Source: Chloroflexota bacterium | GTDB taxonomy: Bacteria > Chloroflexota > Dormibacteria > CF-121 | NCBI GenBank assembly: GCA_005882525.1 | Contig: VBGO01000158.1 | Location: forward strand, 1-6,204 | Length of the DNA stretch: 6,204 nt | Direction of reading: 5' to 3' | In this document: one piece after another, positions 1-4,804 of the stretch | How the letters are laid out: each line of letters begins with the position of its first letter | How positions within the stretch are numbered: position 1 is the first letter of the stretch | Notes under the pieces: generated by a model | The model's database searches: none | Told to the model about the DNA's origin: nothing | What the model saw: only the letters and a program-made list of their open reading frames with translations | Program-made: the position numbers and the translations under genes

Positions 1-18
1 GATTTTCGACCTGCGTGC

Positions 19-1290
19 TCAATAGGCGTTCGCGATGACGAGTTCCTCGGCGGGAAAGAGGGTAATTACCTCGTGTCCCGTCGCCGTCACCACCACCTCC
101 TCCTCGATCCGGGCTGCCGAATGGCCATCCGAGGCCGGGCAGTACGTCTCCAGCGCGAAGACCATCCCCTCCTGCAGCTCGACCGGATGATGGAGGGAGT
201 TGAGCCAGCTGATGATGGGGCGCTCGTGCAGGCCAAGCCCCAGGCCATGCCCGAACTGCAAGCCAAAGGCCTCCATCTCGTTGTCGAAACCGAAATCCTG
301 CGCCTTCGGCCAGGCTTTGGCAATCACGTCGGTGGTCAGGCCAGGCTTCACCATGTCGATCCCGGCATCGATCCATTCGCGCGCCTTCTTGTAGGCATCG
401 CGTTGGCTCTGGGTGGCCCGGCCGACGTTGAAGGTCCGGTAGTAGCAGGTGCGGTAGCCGTTGTAGGCCTGGATGATGTCGAAGAAGGCCTGGTCGCCGG
501 GCCGGATCAGACGATCGGAGAAGACGTGCGGGTGCGGGCTGCAGCGCTCACCGGAGACGGCGTTGATCGCCTCGACATCGTCCGAGCCCATGTCGTAGAG
601 CTGCTTGTTGGCGATCGCGACGATCTCGTTCTCCCGGATGCCGGGCTTCAGCACTTCGTAGATCGTCTGATAGACGCCATCTACCAGCGCGGCCGACATG
701 CTGAGCAGCGTGATCTCGTCTTTCGACTTGATCTGTCGGGCGTCGAGCATGGCTTGCTGCGCGTCGACCACTTTGATGCCGCAGTTCTGCAGCGCGAAGA
801 TCATCGGGATCTCGGCGATGTCGACGCCCAGCGGCTCCCCGGCGACGCCGTGCTCGCGCATCAGGTCCTTCACGGTTCTAGCGACGTCATCCGACAGGCC
901 GGCCTCCGGAGCGACCGATCCACGTAAGCCTGTCATCCCGGCTCGCGAATTCTCCGGCTTGAGCCACGGGGCATGCAACCGATGGGCCTTCGCCGCCGAG
1001 CCGAAGTCCCAGAGGATCGGGTCACCAGTGCGGCTCAGCAGCGCGAAGCGCGCCGCCTTGTCGCGAGCCCACTCGCCGATGGTGGTGCTGGTGATGTAAC
1101 GGATGTTGTTCATGTCGAAGACCAGGACCGCACCGAGGCCGGCATCGCCAATCGCCTGGCGCGCGCGTCCCAGCCGGTACTCGTGAAGGCGGCGAAAGTC
1201 GACCCGCTCCTCCCAATCGACAGCCATCCGCCCGGGTGCGGCCAGCGAGGTCACGCTGAACTCCGGTTTCCTACCTGCCACGGGGCTCAA
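19..1290 (-). CDS. M24-family (creatinase/prolidase fold) hydrolase
   Basis: A 423-residue two-domain protein, the usual length for creatinase/aminopeptidase P-like M24 enzymes. Residues about 30-180 form the creatinase-type N-terminal domain (FDMNNIRYIT near 58-67). Residues about 190-415 form the pita-bread catalytic domain. Visible active-site positions are Asp271 (FFDII), His348 in GHGLGLGLHERP, His355, Glu381 (ALETY) and Glu396 (ARIEEE). The second metal-binding Asp, normally in a SDMTRT-like stretch, is Cys282 here (RTCYYRT). The family hydrolyses Xaa-Pro peptides, creatine, ectoine and related amides, and some members (DddP) are lyases; the substrate here is unknown. No signal peptide is seen, so it is probably cytoplasmic. 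The first in-frame start is TTG at 1290, two bases after the lacI-1 stop and without a clear ribosome site. GTG at 1254 has GGAG six bases upstream, and ATG at 1227 is also possible, so the true protein may lack 12-21 N-terminal residues. Fold is certain; activity is not. Confidence 0.9.
   Translation of the reverse strand: MSPVAGRKPEFSVTSLAAPGRMAVDWEERVDFRRLHEYRLGRARQAIGDAGLGAVLVFDMNNIRYITSTTIGEWARDKAARFALLSRTGDPILWDFGSAAKAHRLHAPWLKPENSRAGMTGLRGSVAPEAGLSDDVARTVKDLMREHGVAGEPLGVDIAEIPMIFALQNCGIKVVDAQQAMLDARQIKSKDEITLLSMSAALVDGVYQTIYEVLKPGIRENEIVAIANKQLYDMGSDDVEAINAVSGERCSPHPHVFSDRLIRPGDQAFFDIIQAYNGYRTCYYRTFNVGRATQSQRDAYKKAREWIDAGIDMVKPGLTTDVIAKAWPKAQDFGFDNEMEAFGLQFGHGLGLGLHERPIISWLNSLHHPVELQEGMVFALETYCPASDGHSAARIEEEVVVTATGHEVITLFPAEELVIANAY
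1261..1264 (-). promoter_or_regulatory. Candidate ribosome binding site favouring a GTG start at 1254
   Basis: On the minus strand GGAG is followed by six bases (TTCAGC) and then GTG, codon 13 of the longest M24 frame. The upstream TTG start at 1290 has no comparable purine-rich site and would depend on coupling to the lacI-1 stop. This leaves two credible starts. Confidence 0.4.
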
Positions 1291-1292
1291 GG

Positions 1293-2372
1293 TTAACGAA
1301 TGGCCGGCGGCGGGCCGGTTGACTTGCGCACCACGAGCGTCGGCGCAAGCTTGCGCGCCGCGGGTGGATGCTCGGGCGATTCGATCATCTTCACGAGAAG
1401 GTCCGCGGCGATGCGGCCGAGTTCCTCGCGAGGCTGGCGAATCGAGGTGAGCGGTGGCACGACGCGCTCGACGTGTGGCAAATCGTGGTAGCCGACCATC
1501 GACAGGTCCCTGGGGCAGATCAAACCGCGTTGCTCTGCCGCGGTCAGCGCGCCGAACGCGACCAGGTCGTGGTGGGCGAAGATGCCGGTCGGCCGAATCC
1601 CCTTGCCGTCGAGGAGCTTACTCATCATGAGCTCCCCTTCTTCGTGCGATCCGGTGGTGGCGATCGAGCGGACCACCACCTCCACGGCGCCGGCCGCTGC
1701 GATCGTCCGGCTGAAGCCCTGGGCGCGCTGGAAGCAGGAGTAGTTGTCGGTGGGCCCGCGGAGCTGCGCGAGGCGCCGATGTCCGAGAGAGAGGAGATGC
1801 TGGGCGGCCAGCACGCCGCCGAGGAGATCGTCGTTGGTGCAGGCGGGCAACCGGATGCCCGGCACGTCTTGAACCGCCAGCACGAGGGGCATGCCCTGGC
1901 GGCGGATCCGGCGCAGAGTGGCACCGTCGCGGAGTCGCGCGGCGGTCATGATCATGCCGTCGACACGGCGACCCAATAGGTGATTGAGGATGCGCTGTAG
2001 GCGCCCCGAATCGTCCTGAGTTTCGCCGATCAGCGACATCAGTCCCGCGGCTTCCAACCGGTTCGCGATGCCCCGCAATACTGGCGCGAGGCGGGGATTG
2101 CCCAGGTCCCCGACGATGACGGCGATCGTGTTCGTCCGACCGCGCTTCAGGCCGCTGGCCACCAGGTCGGGGTGATAGCCCATCCGGCGGGCGACCGCCT
2201 GGACGTGTTTGCGAGTGCTGACATTCACCCGCCAGACCTTGGTCGGGTCGAGCGCTCGGGATACCGTCGAGTAATGCACGCCGGCAACGCGGGCGACATC
2301 CTCCAGCGTCACGTTGGTACGTGCCCGGCGCCCCTCGTCGCGGTCGCTCGCCTCGCCGCCCCTCCCTGGCAT
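1293..2372 (-). CDS. LacI-family transcriptional regulator (lacI-1)
   Basis: A 359-residue LacI/GalR-type regulator. After an 18-20-residue basic leader comes the helix-turn-helix (residues 21-42; VTLEDVARVAG then HYSTVSRAL as recognition helix), a hinge-helix region (about 65-80, YHPDLVASGLKRGRTN), and a periplasmic-binding-protein-like effector domain from residue 82 to the end. The effector core has the family blocks GDLGNP, RRVDGMI, LGHRRLAQL, AHHDLVAFGAL and PPLTSI. The stretch between recognition helix and hinge (LDPTKVWRVNVSTRKH) looks slightly longer than in typical members. The start is ATG with AAGGG two to three bases upstream, a rather tight spacing. The M24 gene follows after two bases, so the two are surely co-transcribed and this regulator probably senses something in the M24 substrate pathway. 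The effector cannot be named. Its own operator could be the AACCGGTT dyad upstream, or the CAAACGTTTG site further out. Confidence 0.95.
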   Translation of the reverse strand: MPGRGGEASDRDEGRRARTNVTLEDVARVAGVHYSTVSRALDPTKVWRVNVSTRKHVQAVARRMGYHPDLVASGLKRGRTNTIAVIVGDLGNPRLAPVLRGIANRLEAAGLMSLIGETQDDSGRLQRILNHLLGRRVDGMIMTAARLRDGATLRRIRRQGMPLVLAVQDVPGIRLPACTNDDLLGGVLAAQHLLSLGHRRLAQLRGPTDNYSCFQRAQGFSRTIAAAGAVEVVVRSIATTGSHEEGELMMSKLLDGKGIRPTGIFAHHDLVAFGALTAAEQRGLICPRDLSMVGYHDLPHVERVVPPLTSIRQPREELGRIAADLLVKMIESPEHPPAARKLAPTLVVRKSTGPPPAIR

Positions 2373-2401
2373 CGCCCTTGGCGGTCCGCCGCCTGACTAG
2401 C

Positions 2402-2415
2402 AACGTTAACCGGTT
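2402..2415. promoter_or_regulatory. Tandem CpG-centred palindromes upstream of lacI-1
   Basis: AACGTT (2402-2407) directly abuts AACCGGTT (2408-2415), 30 to 43 bases before the lacI-1 start. Both are perfect palindromes centred on CG, the usual symmetry of LacI-family operators, but they differ from CAAACGTTTG. They may be an autoregulatory site for lacI-1. The sites are short, and binding is inference. Confidence 0.3.
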
Positions 2416-2418
2416 CCC

Positions 2419-2435
2419 ATCTTCCGTATGAAGAT
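2419..2435. repeat. Perfect 6-bp inverted repeat with 5-base spacer
   Basis: ATCTTC, CGTAT, GAAGAT form a perfect dyad about 50 bases upstream of lacI-1. It could be a regulator site or a small hairpin in the lacI-1 leader. Six base pairs can arise by chance. Confidence 0.35.
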
Positions 2436-2445
2436 CGAGGTTCGG

Positions 2446-2455
2446 CAAACGTTTG
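2446..2455. promoter_or_regulatory. LacI-type operator CAAACGTTTG (site 1)
   Basis: A perfect 10-bp palindrome, identical to the site at 3600-3609 and one base from the two sites at 4701 and 4731. The core equals the central ten bases of the known E. coli PurR operator consensus, a LacI-family site. Its last three bases are part of the TTGACA -35 box of the plus-strand promoter, and a further half-site CAAACG lies at 2462-2467. It is 74 bases upstream of the lacI-1 start. Confidence 0.7.
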
Positions 2456-2481
2456 ACACGACAAACGGAACGGTCTACGAT
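2453..2481 (+). promoter_or_regulatory. Sigma70-type promoter reading away from lacI-1
   Basis: TTGACA (2453-2458), a 17-base spacer, then TACGAT (2476-2481). The -35 box is perfect and the -10 box matches 4 of 6 bases. It overlaps operator site 1, so it should be repressible. Nothing in sense orientation lies downstream: a transcript would start near 2488 and run antisense into the dehydrogenase gene from 2624. It may make an antisense RNA or be left from a lost divergent gene. Confidence 0.5.
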
Positions 2482-2623
2482 GCCGTCAGCAAGGGGGCAA
2501 CATCGCGATCCCCCGGTGCGCGCGGTGAGGAAGGGGGCGGCGATGCGGAGGCCGGCGCAGACGGTTCTCTGCAACGACGCCCCACCCGGCGCCAATCGCC
2601 CATCGTCACGCGGCCGGTGCGGC

Positions 2624-3568
2624 CTACTCGGTGTCGAGACCGTCGGACACCTGCCGGCTTTCTGGCTTGAGCGGAAAGTTTGCACCCCGCGCCGCGAGCT
2701 CGAGGAGCGCGGCGAAGTCGCAATCCCCCAGCCCCTGCCCGATCAGGGAGACCACGATCTGATGGGTGAGCGCGGCGACCGGCAACGGGACATTGAGCTG
2801 CCGCGCCGCGTCCAAGCCCAGCTCGAAATCCTTGCGGAGCAGGTGGCCGGTGAAGGTGGGGGTGAAGTCCAGATTGACCAATGCCGGCGTCTTGTAGCGG
2901 CTGAAGGTAGAGCCCATCACGCTGCCGTTGATGAATTCAAGGTAGTCGGCCCGTGCGATGCCGCCGCGTTCGGCGAGGACGGTGGTCTCCGCCAGGATCT
3001 GCGTCACGACGCCGAGGATCAGGTTGTGGCAGATCTTCACCAGCCGCGCCGCCTCGCCCTCGCCTACGTAGGTGACGCGCTGACCCAGCATCCGCAGGTA
3101 GGGAAGCGCCTGCTCGAACGCAGGACGAGGGCCGGAGACGGCGAGCGTCAATTTGCCGGCGCGAGCTACCTTCGGGTTTCCGCTGACGGGCGCCGCAAGG
3201 AGCGCCGAACCCAGCGAGGCTGCCTTCTCTCGAATCGCCTGCGACACCTCCATCGAAACGGTGGAGGTGTCGATCACCATCGCTGGGACACGATCGCCGT
3301 TGGCCAGCAGACCCTGCGGTCCGGTCATCACCTCGGCAAAGTCGCGGGATCCCGCGACGGAAGTGATGACGACGTCGCGATCGCTGAGGTCCGCCGGACG
3401 ATCCACGATGCGGGCACCCCGCGTGGCCAGCGGCTCGGCCTTGGACCGGGTGCGGTTGTAGACGGTGAGGTCGCAGCCCTGCTCGAGCAGGCGGAGAGCG
3501 AGCACGGATCCCATGCGGCCGGTACCGATCCAGCCGAGCCGGTAGCGGTCAGGCGCAGCAGCGGTCAT
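2624..3568 (-). CDS. Beta-hydroxyacid dehydrogenase (3-hydroxyisobutyrate dehydrogenase family)
   Basis: A 314-residue member of the family that includes 3-hydroxyisobutyrate dehydrogenase and tartronate semialdehyde reductase. It interconverts a 3-hydroxy acid and its semialdehyde or keto form with NAD(P). Residues 11-20 (LGWIGTGRMG) are the Rossmann dinucleotide loop, and NRT at 38-40 after the second strand suggests NADP(H). The DTST stretch at 100-103 and APVSG at 126-130 mark the substrate region. Lys178 (VKICHN) is the expected catalytic lysine, and RKDFELGLDAA (245-255) is the conserved helical block. Two changes are visible: the Asp usually just before APVSG is Ala125, and the usual Asn-Asn after the lysine is His181-Asn182. 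ATG has GGGAGGGG about seven bases upstream. The gene has its own promoter and operator (3600-3641) inside and just after lacI-2. The exact substrate is unknown. Confidence 0.9.
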   Translation of the reverse strand: MTAAAPDRYRLGWIGTGRMGSVLALRLLEQGCDLTVYNRTRSKAEPLATRGARIVDRPADLSDRDVVITSVAGSRDFAEVMTGPQGLLANGDRVPAMVIDTSTVSMEVSQAIREKAASLGSALLAAPVSGNPKVARAGKLTLAVSGPRPAFEQALPYLRMLGQRVTYVGEGEAARLVKICHNLILGVVTQILAETTVLAERGGIARADYLEFINGSVMGSTFSRYKTPALVNLDFTPTFTGHLLRKDFELGLDAARQLNVPLPVAALTHQIVVSLIGQGLGDCDFAALLELAARGANFPLKPESRQVSDGLDTE

Positions 3569-3599
3569 CGTGCTTCCCCTCCCATCGGCGTCGCGGGCG

Positions 3600-3609
3600 C
3601 AAACGTTTG
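3600..3609. promoter_or_regulatory. LacI-type operator CAAACGTTTG (site 2)
   Basis: A perfect palindrome identical to site 1. It lies 32 bases before the dehydrogenase start and 18 bases after the lacI-2 stop. It covers the start point predicted from the adjacent minus-strand promoter (about 3606), a classic position for repression. Confidence 0.75.
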
Positions 3610-3612
3610 TTT

Positions 3613-3641
3613 ACGATAGCAGCCCTCTCATTCAGTGGCAA
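3613..3641 (-). promoter_or_regulatory. Promoter of the dehydrogenase gene
   Basis: Read on the minus strand: TTGCCA (3641-3636), a 17-base spacer, then TATCGT (3618-3613). The -35 box matches 5 of 6 bases and the -10 box 4 of 6. The -35 box lies within the last codons of lacI-2. The predicted start falls in operator site 2, giving a leader of about 38 bases. Confidence 0.55.
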
Positions 3642-4683
3642 AGACCGGCGCCGCTTGCGGGTCGGCCGGGCTGCCGGCCCCGACAACCGTCGATCCTCGG
3701 ACGATCAGCTCCGGATTGAAGATGACGCGCCGCCGGCTGGGCTCGCCGGTCTCGATCTGATCGAGCAACAGGCGGGCGGCCACAGAACCGAAATCGTGGA
3801 TCGGCACGTGAACCGTCGTCAGCGCCGGCATCATCCGGCTCGCCAGCGGGATGTCGTTATAGCCGACGATGGCCATGTCCTCGGGGACGCGCAGGCCCAT
3901 CCGGCGGGCCGCACCGAATGCGCCCACGGCGGTCATGTCGGTCACGGCGAAGATCGCGGTGGGGCGCTCATCGAGCGCCATCAAGCGCGCAGCGGCCCTT
4001 GCCCCACCCTCCTCGGTGTAGCCAGACTCGACCACGAGCCGCGGGTCCGGCGCCAGTCCGTGCTCGGTCAGCGCCGCCAAGTAGCCTCGTCGTCGCAAAA
4101 CCCCGGTGCTTACGGTCGGCTTGCCGGCGAGGTGCCCGATGCGCCGGTGGCCGAGCTCGGCAAGGTGAGCTGTGGCGAGCCGGGCGCCGAGCAGGTCGTC
4201 CGATCCGACGAACGGATCGTGGTCTTCGTCGCTGAACCGGTTCACCAGCACGTAGGGAATGCGCTGGTGGCGCAGCCAGCGGACGGTCGGGTCCTTGAGG
4301 AAGCTACTGGCCAGGATGACGCCGTCGACGCGACGGGCGTGCAGGCTCTGCAAATGTGAGCGCTGCCGCTGTGGGCTGCCGTCCGTATTGCAAAGCAGGA
4401 CGTTGTAACCGTGCGGCGAGGCGCCATCCTCGACGCCGCGAAACAAGGCCGCGAAGAAGGGATTGGTGATGTCCGGGATGACGACGGCCAGCACCAGCGT
4501 CTGCCGTAGCTTTAGCCCGCGGGCGACCCCGTTGGGGCGGTACTCGGTTTCGCGCAGCAGGGCCTCGATCCGCTGCCGTGTCAATGGGGCGATCCGCAGG
4601 CTGGGATCGTTGTTCGCGACCCGTGAGACGGTGGAGGGGTGGACGCGGGCGCGGGCGCCCAACTCCTTCAGCGTCACCGGCAT
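3628..4683 (-). CDS. LacI-family transcriptional regulator (lacI-2)
   Basis: A 351-residue LacI/GalR-type regulator. The helix-turn-helix starts at once (VTLKELGARA at 3-12, recognition helix HPSTVSRVAN at 15-24). It is followed by the hinge helix (about 48-62, YRPNGVARGLKLRQT) and the effector domain from about 64, with family blocks VVIPDITNPFF (67-77), RRVDGVI, LGHRRIGHLAG, FAVTDMTAVGAF and GYNDIPLASRMMPALTTV. ATG is preceded by GAGGA with about seven bases spacing. The gene is divergent from the transporter operon and shares with it a region holding two operator sites; a third operator sits just past its stop, in front of the dehydrogenase. This placement makes it the best candidate for the repressor that binds CAAWCGTTTG and controls itself, uptake and the dehydrogenase. 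It shares the DDLLG...HL..LGHRR block with lacI-1, but the recognition helices differ (HPS versus HYS). The ligand is unknown. Confidence 0.96.
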   Translation of the reverse strand: MPVTLKELGARARVHPSTVSRVANNDPSLRIAPLTRQRIEALLRETEYRPNGVARGLKLRQTLVLAVVIPDITNPFFAALFRGVEDGASPHGYNVLLCNTDGSPQRQRSHLQSLHARRVDGVILASSFLKDPTVRWLRHQRIPYVLVNRFSDEDHDPFVGSDDLLGARLATAHLAELGHRRIGHLAGKPTVSTGVLRRRGYLAALTEHGLAPDPRLVVESGYTEEGGARAAARLMALDERPTAIFAVTDMTAVGAFGAARRMGLRVPEDMAIVGYNDIPLASRMMPALTTVHVPIHDFGSVAARLLLDQIETGEPSRRRVIFNPELIVRGSTVVGAGSPADPQAAPVFATE

Positions 4684-4696
4684 GCTGGCGTCCTCA

Positions 4697-4726
4697 TTGA
4701 CAATCGTTTGGTCCCGTGCCTAACAT
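4697..4726 (+). promoter_or_regulatory. Promoter of the transporter operon
   Basis: TTGACA (4697-4702), an 18-base spacer, then TAACAT (4721-4726). Transcription would start near 4733. The -35 box runs into operator site 3 and the start point lies in site 4, so a bound repressor would block both polymerase binding and start. Confidence 0.6.
4701..4710. promoter_or_regulatory. LacI-type operator CAATCGTTTG (site 3)
   Basis: One mismatch from the perfect palindrome of sites 1 and 2. It is part of a 12-bp direct repeat GACAATCGTTTG (4699-4710 and 4729-4740). It overlaps the transporter -35 box and lies in the predicted lacI-2 leader. Confidence 0.7.
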
Positions 4727-4750
4727 AGGACAATCGTTTGTTCAACGCAA
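4722..4750 (-). promoter_or_regulatory. Candidate promoter of lacI-2
   Basis: Read on the minus strand: TTGCGT (4750-4745), a 17-base spacer, then TATGTT (4727-4722). The -35 box is weak (3 of 6) and the -10 box moderate (4 of 6). Operator site 4 falls in its spacer, and its -10 box overlaps the -10 box of the divergent transporter promoter. Autorepression is likely if this is the true promoter. Confidence 0.4.
4731..4740. promoter_or_regulatory. LacI-type operator CAATCGTTTG (site 4)
   Basis: Second copy of the divergent-region operator, exactly 30 bases from site 3 and so on nearly the same face of the helix. It covers the predicted start of transporter transcription and lies between the -35 and -10 boxes proposed for lacI-2. 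Confidence 0.72.
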
Positions 4751-4759
4751 GGAACAAAC
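4736..4759 (+). repeat. 8-bp inverted repeat at the 5' end of the transporter leader
   Basis: GTTTGTTC (4736-4743) and GAACAAAC (4752-4759) are perfectly complementary, with an 8-base loop. The left arm reuses the right half of operator site 4. With the start near 4733, the mRNA would begin with this stem-loop, which could protect the 5' end. Alternatively it is a widely spaced GTTTG/CAAAC protein site. Confidence 0.5.
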
Positions 4760-4794
4760 TGCGAAGAGCAACAACGTCCGGTGTTCGACAGGAT

Positions 4795-4803
4795 GGGAGG
4801 GAG
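4795..4803 (+). promoter_or_regulatory. Ribosome binding site deciding the lipoprotein start
   Basis: GGGAGGGAG lies directly before ATG 4805. It supports this start over the in-frame GTG at 4781 and ATG at 4793. Starting at 4805 also puts the positively charged MRK end straight before the signal helix. Confidence 0.8.
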
Positions 4804-4804
4804 C

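Larger units (their letters stand above)
2373..2623. other. Gene-free gap between lacI-1 and the dehydrogenase gene
   Basis: This 251-bp stretch has no convincing gene. The half next to lacI-1 (2400-2481) is less GC-rich and full of symmetry: AACGTT, AACCGGTT, a 6-bp dyad, the CAAACGTTTG operator and a plus-strand promoter. The half next to the dehydrogenase is very GC-rich, with a GGGGG/CCCCC pairing around 2494-2515 and no U-rich tract after any stem, so no intrinsic terminator can be called for the dehydrogenase transcript. A plus-strand ATG at 2543 follows a purine-rich GAGGAAGGGGG, but its frame runs straight into antisense sequence of the dehydrogenase. No well-spaced minus-strand promoter for lacI-1 was found. 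Confidence 0.6.

Noticed and set aside
73..927. Plus-strand frame of 284 codons opposite the M24 gene
   Set aside because: Shadow of high-GC codon use; no domain or start signal, while the opposite frame has full M24 motifs.
19..1290. Naming the M24 protein as the DMSP lyase DddP
   Set aside because: The N-terminal block resembles DddP as recalled, but the second metal Asp is Cys, and His355 stands where DddP is recalled to have its catalytic Asp. Only the superfamily is supported.
1291..1298. GGTTAACG near the M24 start as another operator, matching the reverse complement of 2404-2411
   Set aside because: An eight-base match with no symmetry of its own, lying in the lacI-1 stop region; chance is the better explanation.
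2494..2515. GGGGG/CCCCC pairing as a terminator after the dehydrogenase gene
   Set aside because: Only five pairs, a long loop and no U tract on either strand.
2453..3619. Long plus-strand frame of 388 codons with an upstream promoter and a purine-rich site before ATG 2543
   Set aside because: Most of it is antisense to the clear dehydrogenase gene. Its product is Arg/Gly/Asp-rich without a recognisable domain, as expected from the mirror of a GC3-biased gene. The promoter is kept as a finding, the protein is not.
3607..4359. Plus-strand frame opposite lacI-2
   Set aside because: Shadow of a complete, motif-rich LacI gene.
4781..4804. GTG start at 4781 or ATG start at 4793 for the lipoprotein
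   Set aside because: They add acidic and neutral residues before the MRK signal start and place the strong ribosome site inside the coding region.
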